In this document: positions 53,471 through 61,495 of the stretch, piece by piece
Layout of the letters: each line of letters begins with the position of its first letter
Numbering within the stretch: the first letter of the stretch is position 1
NCBI RefSeq assembly: GCF_009735625.1
Contig: NZ_CP046244.1
Coordinates: 2,170,001-2,234,000, forward strand
Direction: 5' to 3'
DNA: 64,000 nt
From: Moorella glycerini
GTDB taxonomy: Bacteria > Bacillota > DSM-521 > Neomoorellales > Neomoorellaceae
Made by a program: the position numbers and the translations under genes
Notes under the pieces: model-generated
The model's input: only the letters and a program-made list of their open reading frames with translations
What the model was told of the DNA's origin: nothing
The model's database searches: none

Positions 53471-53502
53471 TGGCAGGGATGCCAAAATTAAAGTCAAGGA
53501 GG
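53471..53502 (+). promoter_or_regulatory. CsrA-binding hairpin and SD-overlapping GGA in the flagellin leader
   Basis: TGGCA-GGGA-TGCCA (53471-53484) is a 5-bp stem presenting GGGA in a four-base loop. A second GGA lies within the AAGGAGG Shine-Dalgarno (53496-53502), 12 bases further. Two such sites, one masking the SD, are the known layout of CsrA repression of hag in Bacillus. A third GGAGG with flanking GCA/TGC is at about 53380-53396. Confidence 0.78.
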
Positions 53503-53512
53503 ATGAATGTAC

Positions 53513-54631
53513 ATGCGTATCAACCAGAATATTTCGGCCCTCAATGCCTACCGGAACCTAACGGTTACCAATAACGCCCTGACCAAGTCCATGGAGAAAC
53601 TTTCTTCGGGCTTACGGATTAACCGGGCTGCCGACGATGCCGCCGGATTGGCCATCAGCGAGAAAATGCGCGGCCAGATCAGAGGTCTCAATCAAGCAAT
53701 TCGCAATGCCCAGGACGGCATCTCACTAATTCAGACAGCCGAAGGGGCACTAAATGAAACCCACAGTATTTTACAGCGTATGCGGGAACTGGCAGTGCAG
53801 GCGGCCAATGATACCAATACTACTACGGACCGCTGGGAGATCCAGAAGGAAATAAACCAGCTATCAGAAGAATTGACACGTATTGCCAATACGACTGAAT
53901 TCAATACCAAGAACCTGTTGGGCGGTAGTTTTAATGGTACATTCCAGATTGGAGCCAATCAAGGGCAAAGTATTACCCTTGAAATCAACGGGATGACGTC
54001 TAGTGACCTTAAGACAAATAATGAGAAGGCCGTAGGTGCCTACGTTGAAATTTCTCCAGCAAAAGGTTCGAACTTAACTATTGCTTCTGGTGCACAAGAT
54101 GGGATGTATACCATTGAAGTTAGCTCTGGGGCAAGTAATAAAATATTATTAACGTTAAAGAATGAAGCGGGCAGTTCTATAGCTACTGCGAGCGGTGCTA
54201 GCAATGCGAGTTACATTAGGGTTTCTGGTGGAAACATTGGCCTTACTATAAAGGTATCAGGCGGTTTCAGAGCAGAAGGATTTACCTCAGGAACTGCTGC
54301 CAAGATCTATGTGGTTGGCAAGGACAAGGGTATCAGTGTCATTACGGCAACAGACGCCAATAACGCTATTACAACCATAAATAACGCTATCGAAATGGTA
54401 TCAGCCGAGCGTGCCAAACTGGGTGCCTATCAAAACCGCCTGGAGCATACAATTGCCAACCTGGGCACGGCGGCGGAAAACCTGACGGCGGCCGAGTCGC
54501 GTATCCGCGACCTGGATATGGCCCAGGAAATGATGGCCTTTACCAGGAATCAGATCTTGAGCCAGGCCGGTACGGCTATGCTGGCCCAGGCCAACGCCCA
54601 GCCGCAGACCGTGCTGCAACTGCTGCGGTAA
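53513..54631 (+). CDS. fliC: Flagellin (372 aa)
   Basis: Filament subunit. MRINQNISALNAYRNL and LSSGLRINRAADDAAGLAISEKMRGQIRGL form the conserved N-terminal D0/D1 half (about 1-165). IRDLDMAQEMMAFTRNQILSQAGTAMLAQAN and the QTVLQLLR end form the C-terminal half (about 280-372). The central domain (about 166-280) is Ser/Thr/Gly-rich with ASGASNASYIRVSGGN and has AT-richer codon use than the ends, so it is the exposed variable part and the likely O-glycosylation region. The frame opens at ATG 53507, but ATG 53513 gives the standard MRINQN start. Confidence 0.95.
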   Translation: MRINQNISALNAYRNLTVTNNALTKSMEKLSSGLRINRAADDAAGLAISEKMRGQIRGLNQAIRNAQDGISLIQTAEGALNETHSILQRMRELAVQAANDTNTTTDRWEIQKEINQLSEELTRIANTTEFNTKNLLGGSFNGTFQIGANQGQSITLEINGMTSSDLKTNNEKAVGAYVEISPAKGSNLTIASGAQDGMYTIEVSSGASNKILLTLKNEAGSSIATASGASNASYIRVSGGNIGLTIKVSGGFRAEGFTSGTAAKIYVVGKDKGISVITATDANNAITTINNAIEMVSAERAKLGAYQNRLEHTIANLGTAAENLTAAESRIRDLDMAQEMMAFTRNQILSQAGTAMLAQANAQPQTVLQLLR

Positions 54632-54654
54632 CCGTGAAGCGAAATTTTATAATT

Positions 54655-54687
54655 AAAGAAAGCCGGCCTGAAAGGCCGGCTTTCTTT
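54655..54687 (+). terminator. Terminator after flagellin
   Basis: A perfect 14-bp inverted repeat: AAAGAAAGCCGGCC (54655-54668), loop TGAAA, GGCCGGCTTTCTTT (54674-54687). The T-rich end makes it work on the + strand; A-rich start means it is nearly symmetrical. Downstream genes may be read through or have their own promoter. Confidence 0.9.
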
Positions 54688-54703
54688 GAAAGCCGGGGGA
54701 AAG

Positions 54704-55303
54704 ATGCGATTAATATTTGATGATGCGGAAATAACCCTGACAGAAGCGACCATAGAAGAAGTGTTACAAGAAGTGGCCCTTCTTACCCGCCAGGCTAATG
54801 AAGGGGGCCGCGTTGTGGCCCATATCCTGGTGGACGGCCAGGACGTAGCCGATCTGGAGGCTTTCCTCCGGGGGCGTGTATACCCGCCGCCGGAAGTTAT
54901 TAAGATTACAACCCTTACCCCCTCTACCCTGGTAAACGAGGCGATAAGCACTGCCCTTACTTTTCTTCCATCTTTGCACGAAGATATACTGCAGAAAGCC
55001 GCCAAGTTAATTCAAGGGCAAAATATCAGCGGCGATTCCTGGGCGCGATTCCTGGAAGGTCTGGACTGGTTGAACTCTTTGCTTGCCGGCGTAATGCAGC
55101 ACCGTCCTTTAGCTGAGCCTAAAAAGAAGGAAGTTTCTTTCCTGGCGGAAGAATTGCGGCAGTCCGTAAAGGAAATGGCGGCTGCCTGGGAGCAGGAGGA
55201 TGTGGTAGGGCTGGCTGATGCCCTGGAGTACCGGCTGGCACCATTGATAGATGATTGCCTGGCATTTTTAACCTCATTGAGCAGCGAGGGGGAGCGCCGG
55301 TGA
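54704..55303 (+). CDS. Unknown protein between flagellin and Maf (199 aa)
   Basis: I do not recognise a family. It is acidic and mostly helical: a first domain (about 1-65) opening MRLIFDDAEITLTEATIEEVLQ with a VVAHILVDGQDV strand, then a helical domain (about 75-199) with an LTPSTLVNEAISTALTFLPSLHEDILQKAA helix pair. There is no signal peptide or membrane segment, so it is cytosolic. ATG 54704 follows GGGGGAAAG. Its stop overlaps the GTG start of the Maf gene, so the two are coupled; a role in flagellin glycosylation, export or as a Maf partner is the best inference. Confidence 0.7.
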   Translation: MRLIFDDAEITLTEATIEEVLQEVALLTRQANEGGRVVAHILVDGQDVADLEAFLRGRVYPPPEVIKITTLTPSTLVNEAISTALTFLPSLHEDILQKAAKLIQGQNISGDSWARFLEGLDWLNSLLAGVMQHRPLAEPKKKEVSFLAEELRQSVKEMAAAWEQEDVVGLADALEYRLAPLIDDCLAFLTSLSSEGERR

Positions 55304-57201
55304 ATCCAGCAGCCAGCCTGATTTATCGCAAAAACGCCCGCCTGTTACAAAGGTATAGCCCGGAGCTGTTTCGCGACCTGGAAAAGGCAAGTTTACCTGA
55401 TAATTGGCAAGTCATTCTGTCCCGCAGCGGGGAACCCACGGTGATAGTTATTACCCCGGACCAGGAATTCGCCCTGCATAGCCGCTATGATCCGAAACGG
55501 GAGGGTGAAACCTGGGCCGGGAGTATTAACGCCGATGCTGAGATGCTGGTCATCCTGGGCCTTGGCCTGGGCTATCACCTGGAGGCATTGCGACAGCTGT
55601 ATCCCCGGAAAACTATTCTGGTGCTGGAACCGCAGCTGGAGGCTGTCAAGCTCGCTTTTGCCACCCGGGATATGAGCAGCCTTCTTAAAAGTGGCCAGTT
55701 CTACCTCTTAGTTGTACCTGACCCGGGGGATGCGGCAGCCCAACTAGCCGCCATCCTGGCGGAAAACGCCGGGAAAAAGATATCTTTAGAAGCCCTGCCG
55801 GCTTACCAGAAGATTTATAAAGAATACTGGCACCATGTATGCCAGGAGGTCACCGACAGGCTACGACAGCGCCGGGTCAACTGGGCCACAACGGAAAACT
55901 TTATGTACCAGTGGCTGCTGAACTATCGCCGTAATTTTTTCTCCTATGTAAACGCACCGGGAGTGAACTGCCTTTTTGATGCTTTTAACGGCAGGCCGGC
56001 GATAATCGTTGCTGCCGGGCCATCGCTGGAAAAAAATATCCACCTCTTACCTACACTTAAGGAAAAAGCCCTGATCCTGGCAGCCGGGTCTGCCATCAGG
56101 GTTCTGGAGAAAAACGGTATTAAGCCCCACCTCCTGGTTTCTTTTGACCCGGGAGAAGCCAATTACCAGCACTTTGCCGGTTTTGATGGGAGCGGGATTC
56201 CCCTGGTTTACGCGCCGGTCATCTTCCCCCGCATTATCCAGGAGTACTGGGGACCGCTTTTAAGCTGCGAACTGAATGTATCCCCTTTTATTGAGTGGTT
56301 TGACGAGAAAATAGGCGACAAAAAAGGCATCCTCATCAGCGGGCCTTCGGTAGCCAACGTTTGCCTCGACCTGGCGGTGAAACTGGGAGCCAATCCTATT
56401 ATCCTTGTAGGGCAGGACCTGGCCTTTACCAATAATAAAACCCATGCCGACGGCGCCAGGCACCAGCAGAGTATCGATCCTGAAAAAGGCAAGTATATCT
56501 GGGTAGAAGATATTTATGGCGGCAAGGTACCTACCACTACAGCCTTTTATTCTATGCTGGTCTGGTTCGAGCAGTATTTGCGGGCTTTAGAGGGGAAACG
56601 CCTGGTGATTGATGCTACCGAAGGTGGCGCCCGCATCCGGGGGACAGAAGTTATGCCCCTCCGGGAGGCTGCCGAGCGTTATCTTGAGAAGGAGTTTGCT
56701 CCGGAGAAAATAATCGCGGAAAGGGTTGCCGGTTACTTACCGCCCGGTCCTGAGCAAATGCGTCGGTTACAAGAGGCGCTGGATGAACTCGGTGCCTCCC
56801 GCGAAGAACTGGGGTCCTGTTTTGAAGAGGGGATAAAGGTAGCCCGGAGTTTGCTGGAAAAATGCCAGAAGAGAACGGTAAAACCAGCCAACTATGAAAG
56901 GGCCAGGAGAAAATTTGCGAGCCTGGACCGCCGCATAACGCAAAATATTTTTTACCGCCTATTTATTATCCAGGGCCTGGCAGCCCGCATCGATGCCATC
57001 AACCGGGTTCTTAGCGAAAGGCTAAACGAAGAAAGGGATTTGCCCGCCAAAGGGGAAAAGCTTGCTTCCTTATATTTAACATTCTTCACCGAGGTCGAGC
57101 GCTATGCCGGCTATACCGGGGCTTTGTTAAAAGAGATAGCGGCAGAACTTGAGGAACGGGAAAAAGGGATGGCAAATGTTAAGGCGCGGGGGCCGGCCTA
57201 A
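55300..57201 (+). CDS. maf: Maf-type flagellin glycosyltransferase (DUF115/6-HMP diphosphokinase-like) (633 aa)
   Basis: Motility accessory factor family; members transfer pseudaminic or legionaminic acid to flagellin Ser/Thr. The N-terminal domain (about 1-200) opens NPAASLIYRKNARLLQRYSPELF and contains LVILGLGLGYHLEALRQLYP. The central GT/DUF115 core (about 225-440) includes RPAIIVAAGPSLEKNI, ILAAGSAIRVLEKNGIKPHLLVSFDP and NPIILVGQDLAFTNNKTHADG. A helical C-terminal domain follows (about 480-633). GTG 55300 with GAGGGGGAG, overlapping the preceding stop. It lies directly next to flagellin and the legionaminic acid genes. Confidence 0.9.
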   Translation: MNPAASLIYRKNARLLQRYSPELFRDLEKASLPDNWQVILSRSGEPTVIVITPDQEFALHSRYDPKREGETWAGSINADAEMLVILGLGLGYHLEALRQLYPRKTILVLEPQLEAVKLAFATRDMSSLLKSGQFYLLVVPDPGDAAAQLAAILAENAGKKISLEALPAYQKIYKEYWHHVCQEVTDRLRQRRVNWATTENFMYQWLLNYRRNFFSYVNAPGVNCLFDAFNGRPAIIVAAGPSLEKNIHLLPTLKEKALILAAGSAIRVLEKNGIKPHLLVSFDPGEANYQHFAGFDGSGIPLVYAPVIFPRIIQEYWGPLLSCELNVSPFIEWFDEKIGDKKGILISGPSVANVCLDLAVKLGANPIILVGQDLAFTNNKTHADGARHQQSIDPEKGKYIWVEDIYGGKVPTTTAFYSMLVWFEQYLRALEGKRLVIDATEGGARIRGTEVMPLREAAERYLEKEFAPEKIIAERVAGYLPPGPEQMRRLQEALDELGASREELGSCFEEGIKVARSLLEKCQKRTVKPANYERARRKFASLDRRITQNIFYRLFIIQGLAARIDAINRVLSERLNEERDLPAKGEKLASLYLTFFTEVERYAGYTGALLKEIAAELEEREKGMANVKARGPA

Positions 57202-57352
57202 GCAAAATCGGCGATAGTATTCTGGCAGTTTGCTCCAAAACGCCGGCGCAGTTCCGCGTCCTTGGCTAAGAGCCGCCGGGTCATATCCAACCTCTCTGCT
57301 TTAGAGGGAATCATATCGGTATAAGGTTTAATCAGAGCGATTTCCGCGGTAC
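57202..57352. other. Gap between maf and the broken toxin gene
   Basis: The two genes converge here. A minus-strand frame from about 57330 to 57204 encodes a plausible soluble helical sequence (KPYTDMIPSKAERLDMTRRL), but it has no clear start or ribosome site and overlaps the toxin end; it may be a remnant. I make no call. Confidence 0.4.
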
Positions 57353-57935
57353 CTAGCCGCCTGTACCCGGGAGCACCGTTTTGCCAAACATGGCGAGGTG
57401 GCTATCAAAGCCGAATATCTGGGGGATATTGAACTCGTTAACGATAACACCGGTGGCGGCATCAGGGTAAGACAATACCACATCCCGATACCGACGCAGG
57501 AGCTGTTTGATTTTATCCTCCATGTCCTGGCTGGCGTAGATTAAGGTTAAGCGATCTTTTGACTGCAGCTTTTTTACGGTTTCCAGGAAAGAAAGGGCAT
57601 GAAGGGAAGAAGTATGATATCGCAACCAGGTGTATGTTTCGGCGATGATATAGTTACTTGTGAACATTCGCCATTTATTACGATTGGAACGGTAAAAGTT
57701 GACTGCTATTTCATGGTACAGATCTTTTTCCCAGCCCAGAGCGATAAAGGCACCGGTATCACACTAGCGTTGCATAAAAATCTGCAGCTTACCCCAAGGC
57801 AATATATGGAAACTGGATACGTGTAACATAATAACATTAATGGTGTATACAACCATAGATTTCTCCCTTCTCTGGTTAAAGGACTTAGGGTATCAGGGGT
57901 AGTCCTTATCCACATATTGCCATATTAAGCTGCTT

Positions 57936-59630
57936 CCTGAATCCGTGATAATAACAACTGGGTAGAACTCGCACTAACAGTAAATGGTATTAACAGTTAT
58001 ATTTAACATCTGCTGATACATTGAATTGGGTCTAAAGTTGATTATGTGGACGAAGGCTATTTACTCTTACCTTGGGTCCCCTGGATAAGGGAATAACAAA
58101 GTAGACCTCTCGTCCTAAGAGGCTTGGAGCCTGCTTATACAGCTAACTGGAGCTAGAAGTTCTGTATTAAGCCAACGCTTTATATAGGTACCGGAAAGCT
58201 GGATACCACGGGCTGTGCTGCCCAAATCGTAATTTGACCTGCCGGGCGTGGTGAACCAGCCGGGACGCTATGGTAATCAGGTTTTGTATAACGGTACGCA
58301 GCCGCCGGCGTTGAGCTTTCTTATTGCGCAGCGGTACCTCCTTTAGCGGGAGGCTAAACTGCCCCAGAAGCCTTAGAATGTTGTAGGCGAAAACACCCAG
58401 GTGTAGCACCAGGTCATTGGTGGCAAACTTGCCGCTGGGCAGCCGTTCCAGGTCTAAATCGTTTTTGATTTCACTGTGGAATTGCTCACTGGTGCCGTGG
58501 TCGTGGTAGAGGGTAATGATATCCTCCACCGGGTCGGGTAAAGTGGTCCAGTAGGTTTCGACCTCAATTTCCGGGACCAGGAGAAGCTGGCCGTTTCGTA
58601 ATATCGTCCGCTCGGTGACCTTATACACCAGACGGACAGGGGTGTCAGCACCCTCGATTTTCACCATCTGGTGCCCCCGATAGACGGTTTTTCCCTCCCG
58701 TTCTAGGGTGGCGGTACCATTTTCCTTGGCAATGGCCAGCCAGGCCTCCGGCGTTTCCTTGCGCAGGTTACGCTTAATGATAAAATCGGCTTTGATTTCC
58801 GGGTCCAAACAGACCTGGAGATTATCCTGGCTGTCATTACCGCCATCCATCCGTACTAAAAGTGGCAGCGAAGTGATAGCGCGAGCAAAGGTTAGAGCTT
58901 GTCGCAGGAACTCCGGCGTCCCTTTTTGGCAATGCTGTTTCCCGGCCCGCAGTTCGGTATGGACGCAGTAGCCTTCCCTACCGAGGTAGGCGAAGATAGG
59001 CGCATAACCGTCGTAGCCCTTATAGGTCCTGGAAACACCCTCTTTCTTGGAATTTGAATTATCAAAGGGAGTAACATCAATATCCAAAGGGACATATTGG
59101 CGCTTTAGTTCCCTGGAACCCAGGGTAACAGGAGTTACCGGTGCCTTAAGTTTCTTAAGGAACCTGGCCGTTTCCTCGAGGATAATCTCCTGGTAGGGTA
59201 CACTATGAGCTATCATATCCAGGCGCTGGCGCAGGGTAGGGCTTGAAGGCACATCCTGAATACCCAGCGCCGCAGCGAAGAAGGGGTCATCCCGAAAAAG
59301 CTCAATATGGTCAAAATCACTGCGACCCTGGCAAAGCAGGCCCACGTAAGAGGTGATAACATCCCCGTGAGAAATATCCGGAGAAGAAACACCAGGTATC
59401 CGGGTCTTATTTAGCCTGAGTTTCAGAGCAGTATGATCAATGATTTCCCCCACCAGAGCCAGTCCGGCAACGGGGGTAAGGTGTTCATCAGACTGTTCAA
59501 TGATGAATTTCATGGCCGCACCTCGCAGGTGAACATGGATTCGTTTGCCATCCAGCCTATTATACCTTATTTTTCGCGAGGTTTTGAGCCATATCCAGAT
59601 ATTTTGTTATTGGGTTGTCACGGATTCAGG
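57936..59630 (-). mobile_element. IS1380-family insertion sequence nested in the IS4 element
   Basis: Ends CCTGAATCCGTGA at 57936 and its inverted copy ending at 59630, with the direct repeat CTGCTT on both sides (57930-57935 and 59631-59636). Size 1695 bp and transposase type agree with IS1380. The duplicated CTGCTT overlaps the end of the IS4 transposase stop codon, so the outer transposase was spared: insertion fell right behind its coding region. Confidence 0.92.
58167..59513 (-). CDS. IS1380-family transposase (448 aa)
   Basis: DDE transposase of the inner element. MKFIIEQSDEHLTPVAGLAL, GDVITSYVGLLCQGRSDFDHIELFRDDPFF and VPSSPTLRQRLD are the conserved IS1380 N-terminus; LDIDVTPFDNSNSKKEGVSRTYKGYDGYAPIFAYLG is the first Asp region, MDGGNDSQDNL the second, and HGTSEQFHSEIKNDLDLERLP the Glu region. 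The frame is full length with ATG 59513. Confidence 0.92.
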   Translation of the reverse strand: MKFIIEQSDEHLTPVAGLALVGEIIDHTALKLRLNKTRIPGVSSPDISHGDVITSYVGLLCQGRSDFDHIELFRDDPFFAAALGIQDVPSSPTLRQRLDMIAHSVPYQEIILEETARFLKKLKAPVTPVTLGSRELKRQYVPLDIDVTPFDNSNSKKEGVSRTYKGYDGYAPIFAYLGREGYCVHTELRAGKQHCQKGTPEFLRQALTFARAITSLPLLVRMDGGNDSQDNLQVCLDPEIKADFIIKRNLRKETPEAWLAIAKENGTATLEREGKTVYRGHQMVKIEGADTPVRLVYKVTERTILRNGQLLLVPEIEVETYWTTLPDPVEDIITLYHDHGTSEQFHSEIKNDLDLERLPSGKFATNDLVLHLGVFAYNILRLLGQFSLPLKEVPLRNKKAQRRRLRTVIQNLITIASRLVHHARQVKLRFGQHSPWYPAFRYLYKALA

Positions 59631-59634
59631 CTGC

Positions 59635-60882
59635 TTAAAGAACTAAGGGGTCATAGGTTACGTCGTTGAGATAATCAGCTTCGCCAGCCAGTACTTGCCT
59701 TACTACTTCCCGATAGACACCTTCATGGTCTATCCTGCGCCGCCCCCGGGAACTGCGTTTAGGCTTTAGGTGCAGGGTTTGGACGAAGAAGGTAAAGGGT
59801 TCATACAGGCAGGTACGGATTAAACGTTTAATGGTTAGCAGTGGTCCCCGGTAACCGGCTTTTAACTGGAGTATGACCATCAAACAGTAGGTTATTAGCG
59901 CTATGAAGAGCTGGTTTTCTACAGCTTGTTCGCTTTTGCCGTAAAAGTGTTTTACCCGGAGGTGTTGCTTGATCCATTTGAAGAAGAGTTCTATCTGCCA
60001 GCGGTTACGGTAAATCTCGCTTAATTCTTCTGCCTTTAGTTGAAAATCATTGGTGACAATTACTACCGGTTGACCTTGGGTATCCTCGGTCGTTATCAGC
60101 CGTAGAGGATGCTTCATTTTGGTAACGCCGTCTTTGCCCAGGTAAACGATCTGATCCTGTTTAACCTTACTATCAGCATTCACGGGCAAGTCTCTGACTA
60201 CTGTCACCAGAGCATTACCCTTTAAGCGGCTGGCAAAGCGGATGCCTTCTTCACAGTACCTATCAAACTTCTTATAGTCAACGTAGCCACGGTCAAAGAC
60301 GTTTAAGGCATCTTTTTCCTCGACTACAAGGGCATCCATCTGGGTTTTATCTGCCGGCCGGGCCGGGGTGATGACTGCTTTATCAGGTAGAACTTCTTCT
60401 TCATAGAACCGTAAGCGCAGGTGGAGTTTTACCCCACCTTTAGTCTGGCGGAACTCGGCCCAGCGGTACTGGGCCAGGCAGAGGCTAATGGTAGTAGAAT
60501 CAATGAGGTAAATACGCCCTACTGCATTTCTTAAGTTTTCAAAGCCAATTTCTTGGCCCACACGGGTGGTGAGATAGCTGAATAACAGCCGGATAAATTG
60601 CGGGGGTAAACTCCTTAAGCGGCGGGATATCTGGGAGAAACTGATGCTTTTCAGGTTGATGGCCCGGCTAAATTGCGGGTCATGAAAGCTGTTGCTGATA
60701 TCCCGCAGGCCGTCAAGTTGTTCCAGCTGGGCGAAGGCTATTAGTTCAACGAGTTGAAGGCTTGTTAGCTTTTTAGCGTATTTATCCACCTCCAGCCCTT
60801 TGGTTAATTGCCAAAAACAGTTGTCAGAAACCGGAGCAAACAGTTGATGAAATGTGGATAATGTGGTATCCTTGCCTTGCAT
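59635..60882 (-). CDS. IS4-family transposase (415 aa)
   Basis: DDE transposase of the outer element. IDSTTISLCL holds the first Asp, NVFDRGYVDYKKFDRYCEEG the second, and YRNRWQIELFFKWIKQHL the Glu within a perfect YREK signature (Y-2-R-3-E-6-K). N-terminal DUF4372-like segment FHQLFAPVSDNCFWQLTKGLEVDKY. Frame intact from ATG 60882 to the TAA at 59635, which survives the inner insertion. Confidence 0.92.
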   Translation of the reverse strand: MQGKDTTLSTFHQLFAPVSDNCFWQLTKGLEVDKYAKKLTSLQLVELIAFAQLEQLDGLRDISNSFHDPQFSRAINLKSISFSQISRRLRSLPPQFIRLLFSYLTTRVGQEIGFENLRNAVGRIYLIDSTTISLCLAQYRWAEFRQTKGGVKLHLRLRFYEEEVLPDKAVITPARPADKTQMDALVVEEKDALNVFDRGYVDYKKFDRYCEEGIRFASRLKGNALVTVVRDLPVNADSKVKQDQIVYLGKDGVTKMKHPLRLITTEDTQGQPVVIVTNDFQLKAEELSEIYRNRWQIELFFKWIKQHLRVKHFYGKSEQAVENQLFIALITYCLMVILQLKAGYRGPLLTIKRLIRTCLYEPFTFFVQTLHLKPKRSSRGRRRIDHEGVYREVVRQVLAGEADYLNDVTYDPLVL

Positions 60883-61062
60883 TTTGGCCTCCTTATGTTA
60901 GAGGTTGGGGCAAGGACTACCCTTAATCTCTAGTATAAGGAGTTTTTTCTTGCAAGGCCAGGTTATTTCAGGAATTTAGCCGATTTTAGGGCGCAATAAC
61001 CCTTGACAAGCTGATATTTTCTTTATGCAACGCTAGTGCCGGTATCAATAAAAATCTTTACT

Positions 61063-61275
61063 TTAGCAGGTAGAGGGGCCGCCGTATAAATCTTTTTCAT
61101 ATCCAGATGCACCTTTAGAAGGTTTCGATAATTTCTTTATGGACCCAATAAAGTCTTCCATTGGATCTTCCCTGCTGTCTTCTTTTATAAGCTCCGCTTC
61201 AAGAAACCGTAATAGCCTGGCCTTATCCTTACGGTTTAGATGTTGAATTTCTTTAATAATCTTTTCTACGGCCAT
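61063..61275 (-). CDS. Antitoxin of the disrupted PIN module (70 aa)
   Basis: Small protein MAVEKIIKEIQHLNRKDKARLLRFLEAEL, an acidic middle and the tail GYEKDLYGGP, resembling VapB/DUF2281-type antitoxins. AAGAGGTGAG precedes the ATG and TATAAT lies at about 61300-61305 on the minus strand. Its last 38 bases overlap the toxin start. With its toxin destroyed it is an orphan that may still repress its promoter. Confidence 0.75.
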   Translation of the reverse strand: MAVEKIIKEIQHLNRKDKARLLRFLEAELIKEDSREDPMEDFIGSIKKLSKPSKGASGYEKDLYGGPSTC

Positions 61276-61434
61276 ATTCTCACCTCTTTGATGACTACAT
61301 TATACCACAATAACTAAAAGCAGAACCATATAGAGAAGCATGCTACTGCAGGTTAGTTTATGACAATATACCACGCTGGAAAAAAGTACTCCTCGTGTTT
61401 AAAGGCGCGCCTAACTTTAATTTTCCTTAAAAAC

Positions 61435-61461
61435 TCAAGCACGGTAGTTATTTGTCGATAT
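61435..61461 (+). promoter_or_regulatory. Probable sigma-D promoter of flaG-fliD
   Basis: TCAA (61435-61438), 15 bases, GTCGATAT (61454-61461): three of four and six of eight matches to TAAA-N15-GCCGATAA. Ends 34 bases before the flaG start. The position fits a late flagellar operon. Confidence 0.62.
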
Positions 61462-61495
61462 AAATGTGTAGCGAAATACTGTGGGGGTGGCAGCA

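Larger units (their letters stand above)
57762..61038 (-). mobile_element. IS4-family insertion sequence carrying an inner IS1380 element
   Basis: Ends CACTAGCGTTGCATAAA (57762-57778) and its perfect inverted copy (61022-61038), flanked by the 9-bp direct repeat CCGGTATCA (57753-57761 and 61039-61047). A subterminal inverted pair GGGTAGTCCTT lies at 57897-57907 and 60912-60922. The transposase is at 59635-60882. Subtracting the inner element (1695 bp) and its duplication leaves about 1576 bp, normal for this family. The target is the start of a PIN toxin gene. Confidence 0.94.
57353..61100 (-). pseudogene. PIN-domain toxin gene split by nested insertion sequences
   Basis: On the minus strand the 5' part (61100-61039) reads MKKIYTAAPLPAKVKIFIDTG, with start ATG 61100 overlapping the antitoxin. 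The 3' part (57761-57353) continues AFIALGWEKDLYHE ... IIAETYTWLRY ... FGFDSHLAMFG to the stop. Removing the insert together with one copy of the 9-bp duplication joins them in frame, giving about 153 residues with PIN motifs DTG, the Glu in IIAE, an Asp in YPDAATG and a final Asp in FDSHL. The toxin cannot be made now: reading into the IS meets a stop at once. Confidence 0.92.

Noticed and set aside
57204-57330. Minus-strand frame containing KPYTDMIPSKAERLDMTRRL
   Set aside because: Looks protein-like but lacks a start and ribosome site and overlaps the end of the toxin gene; possibly a gene remnant.
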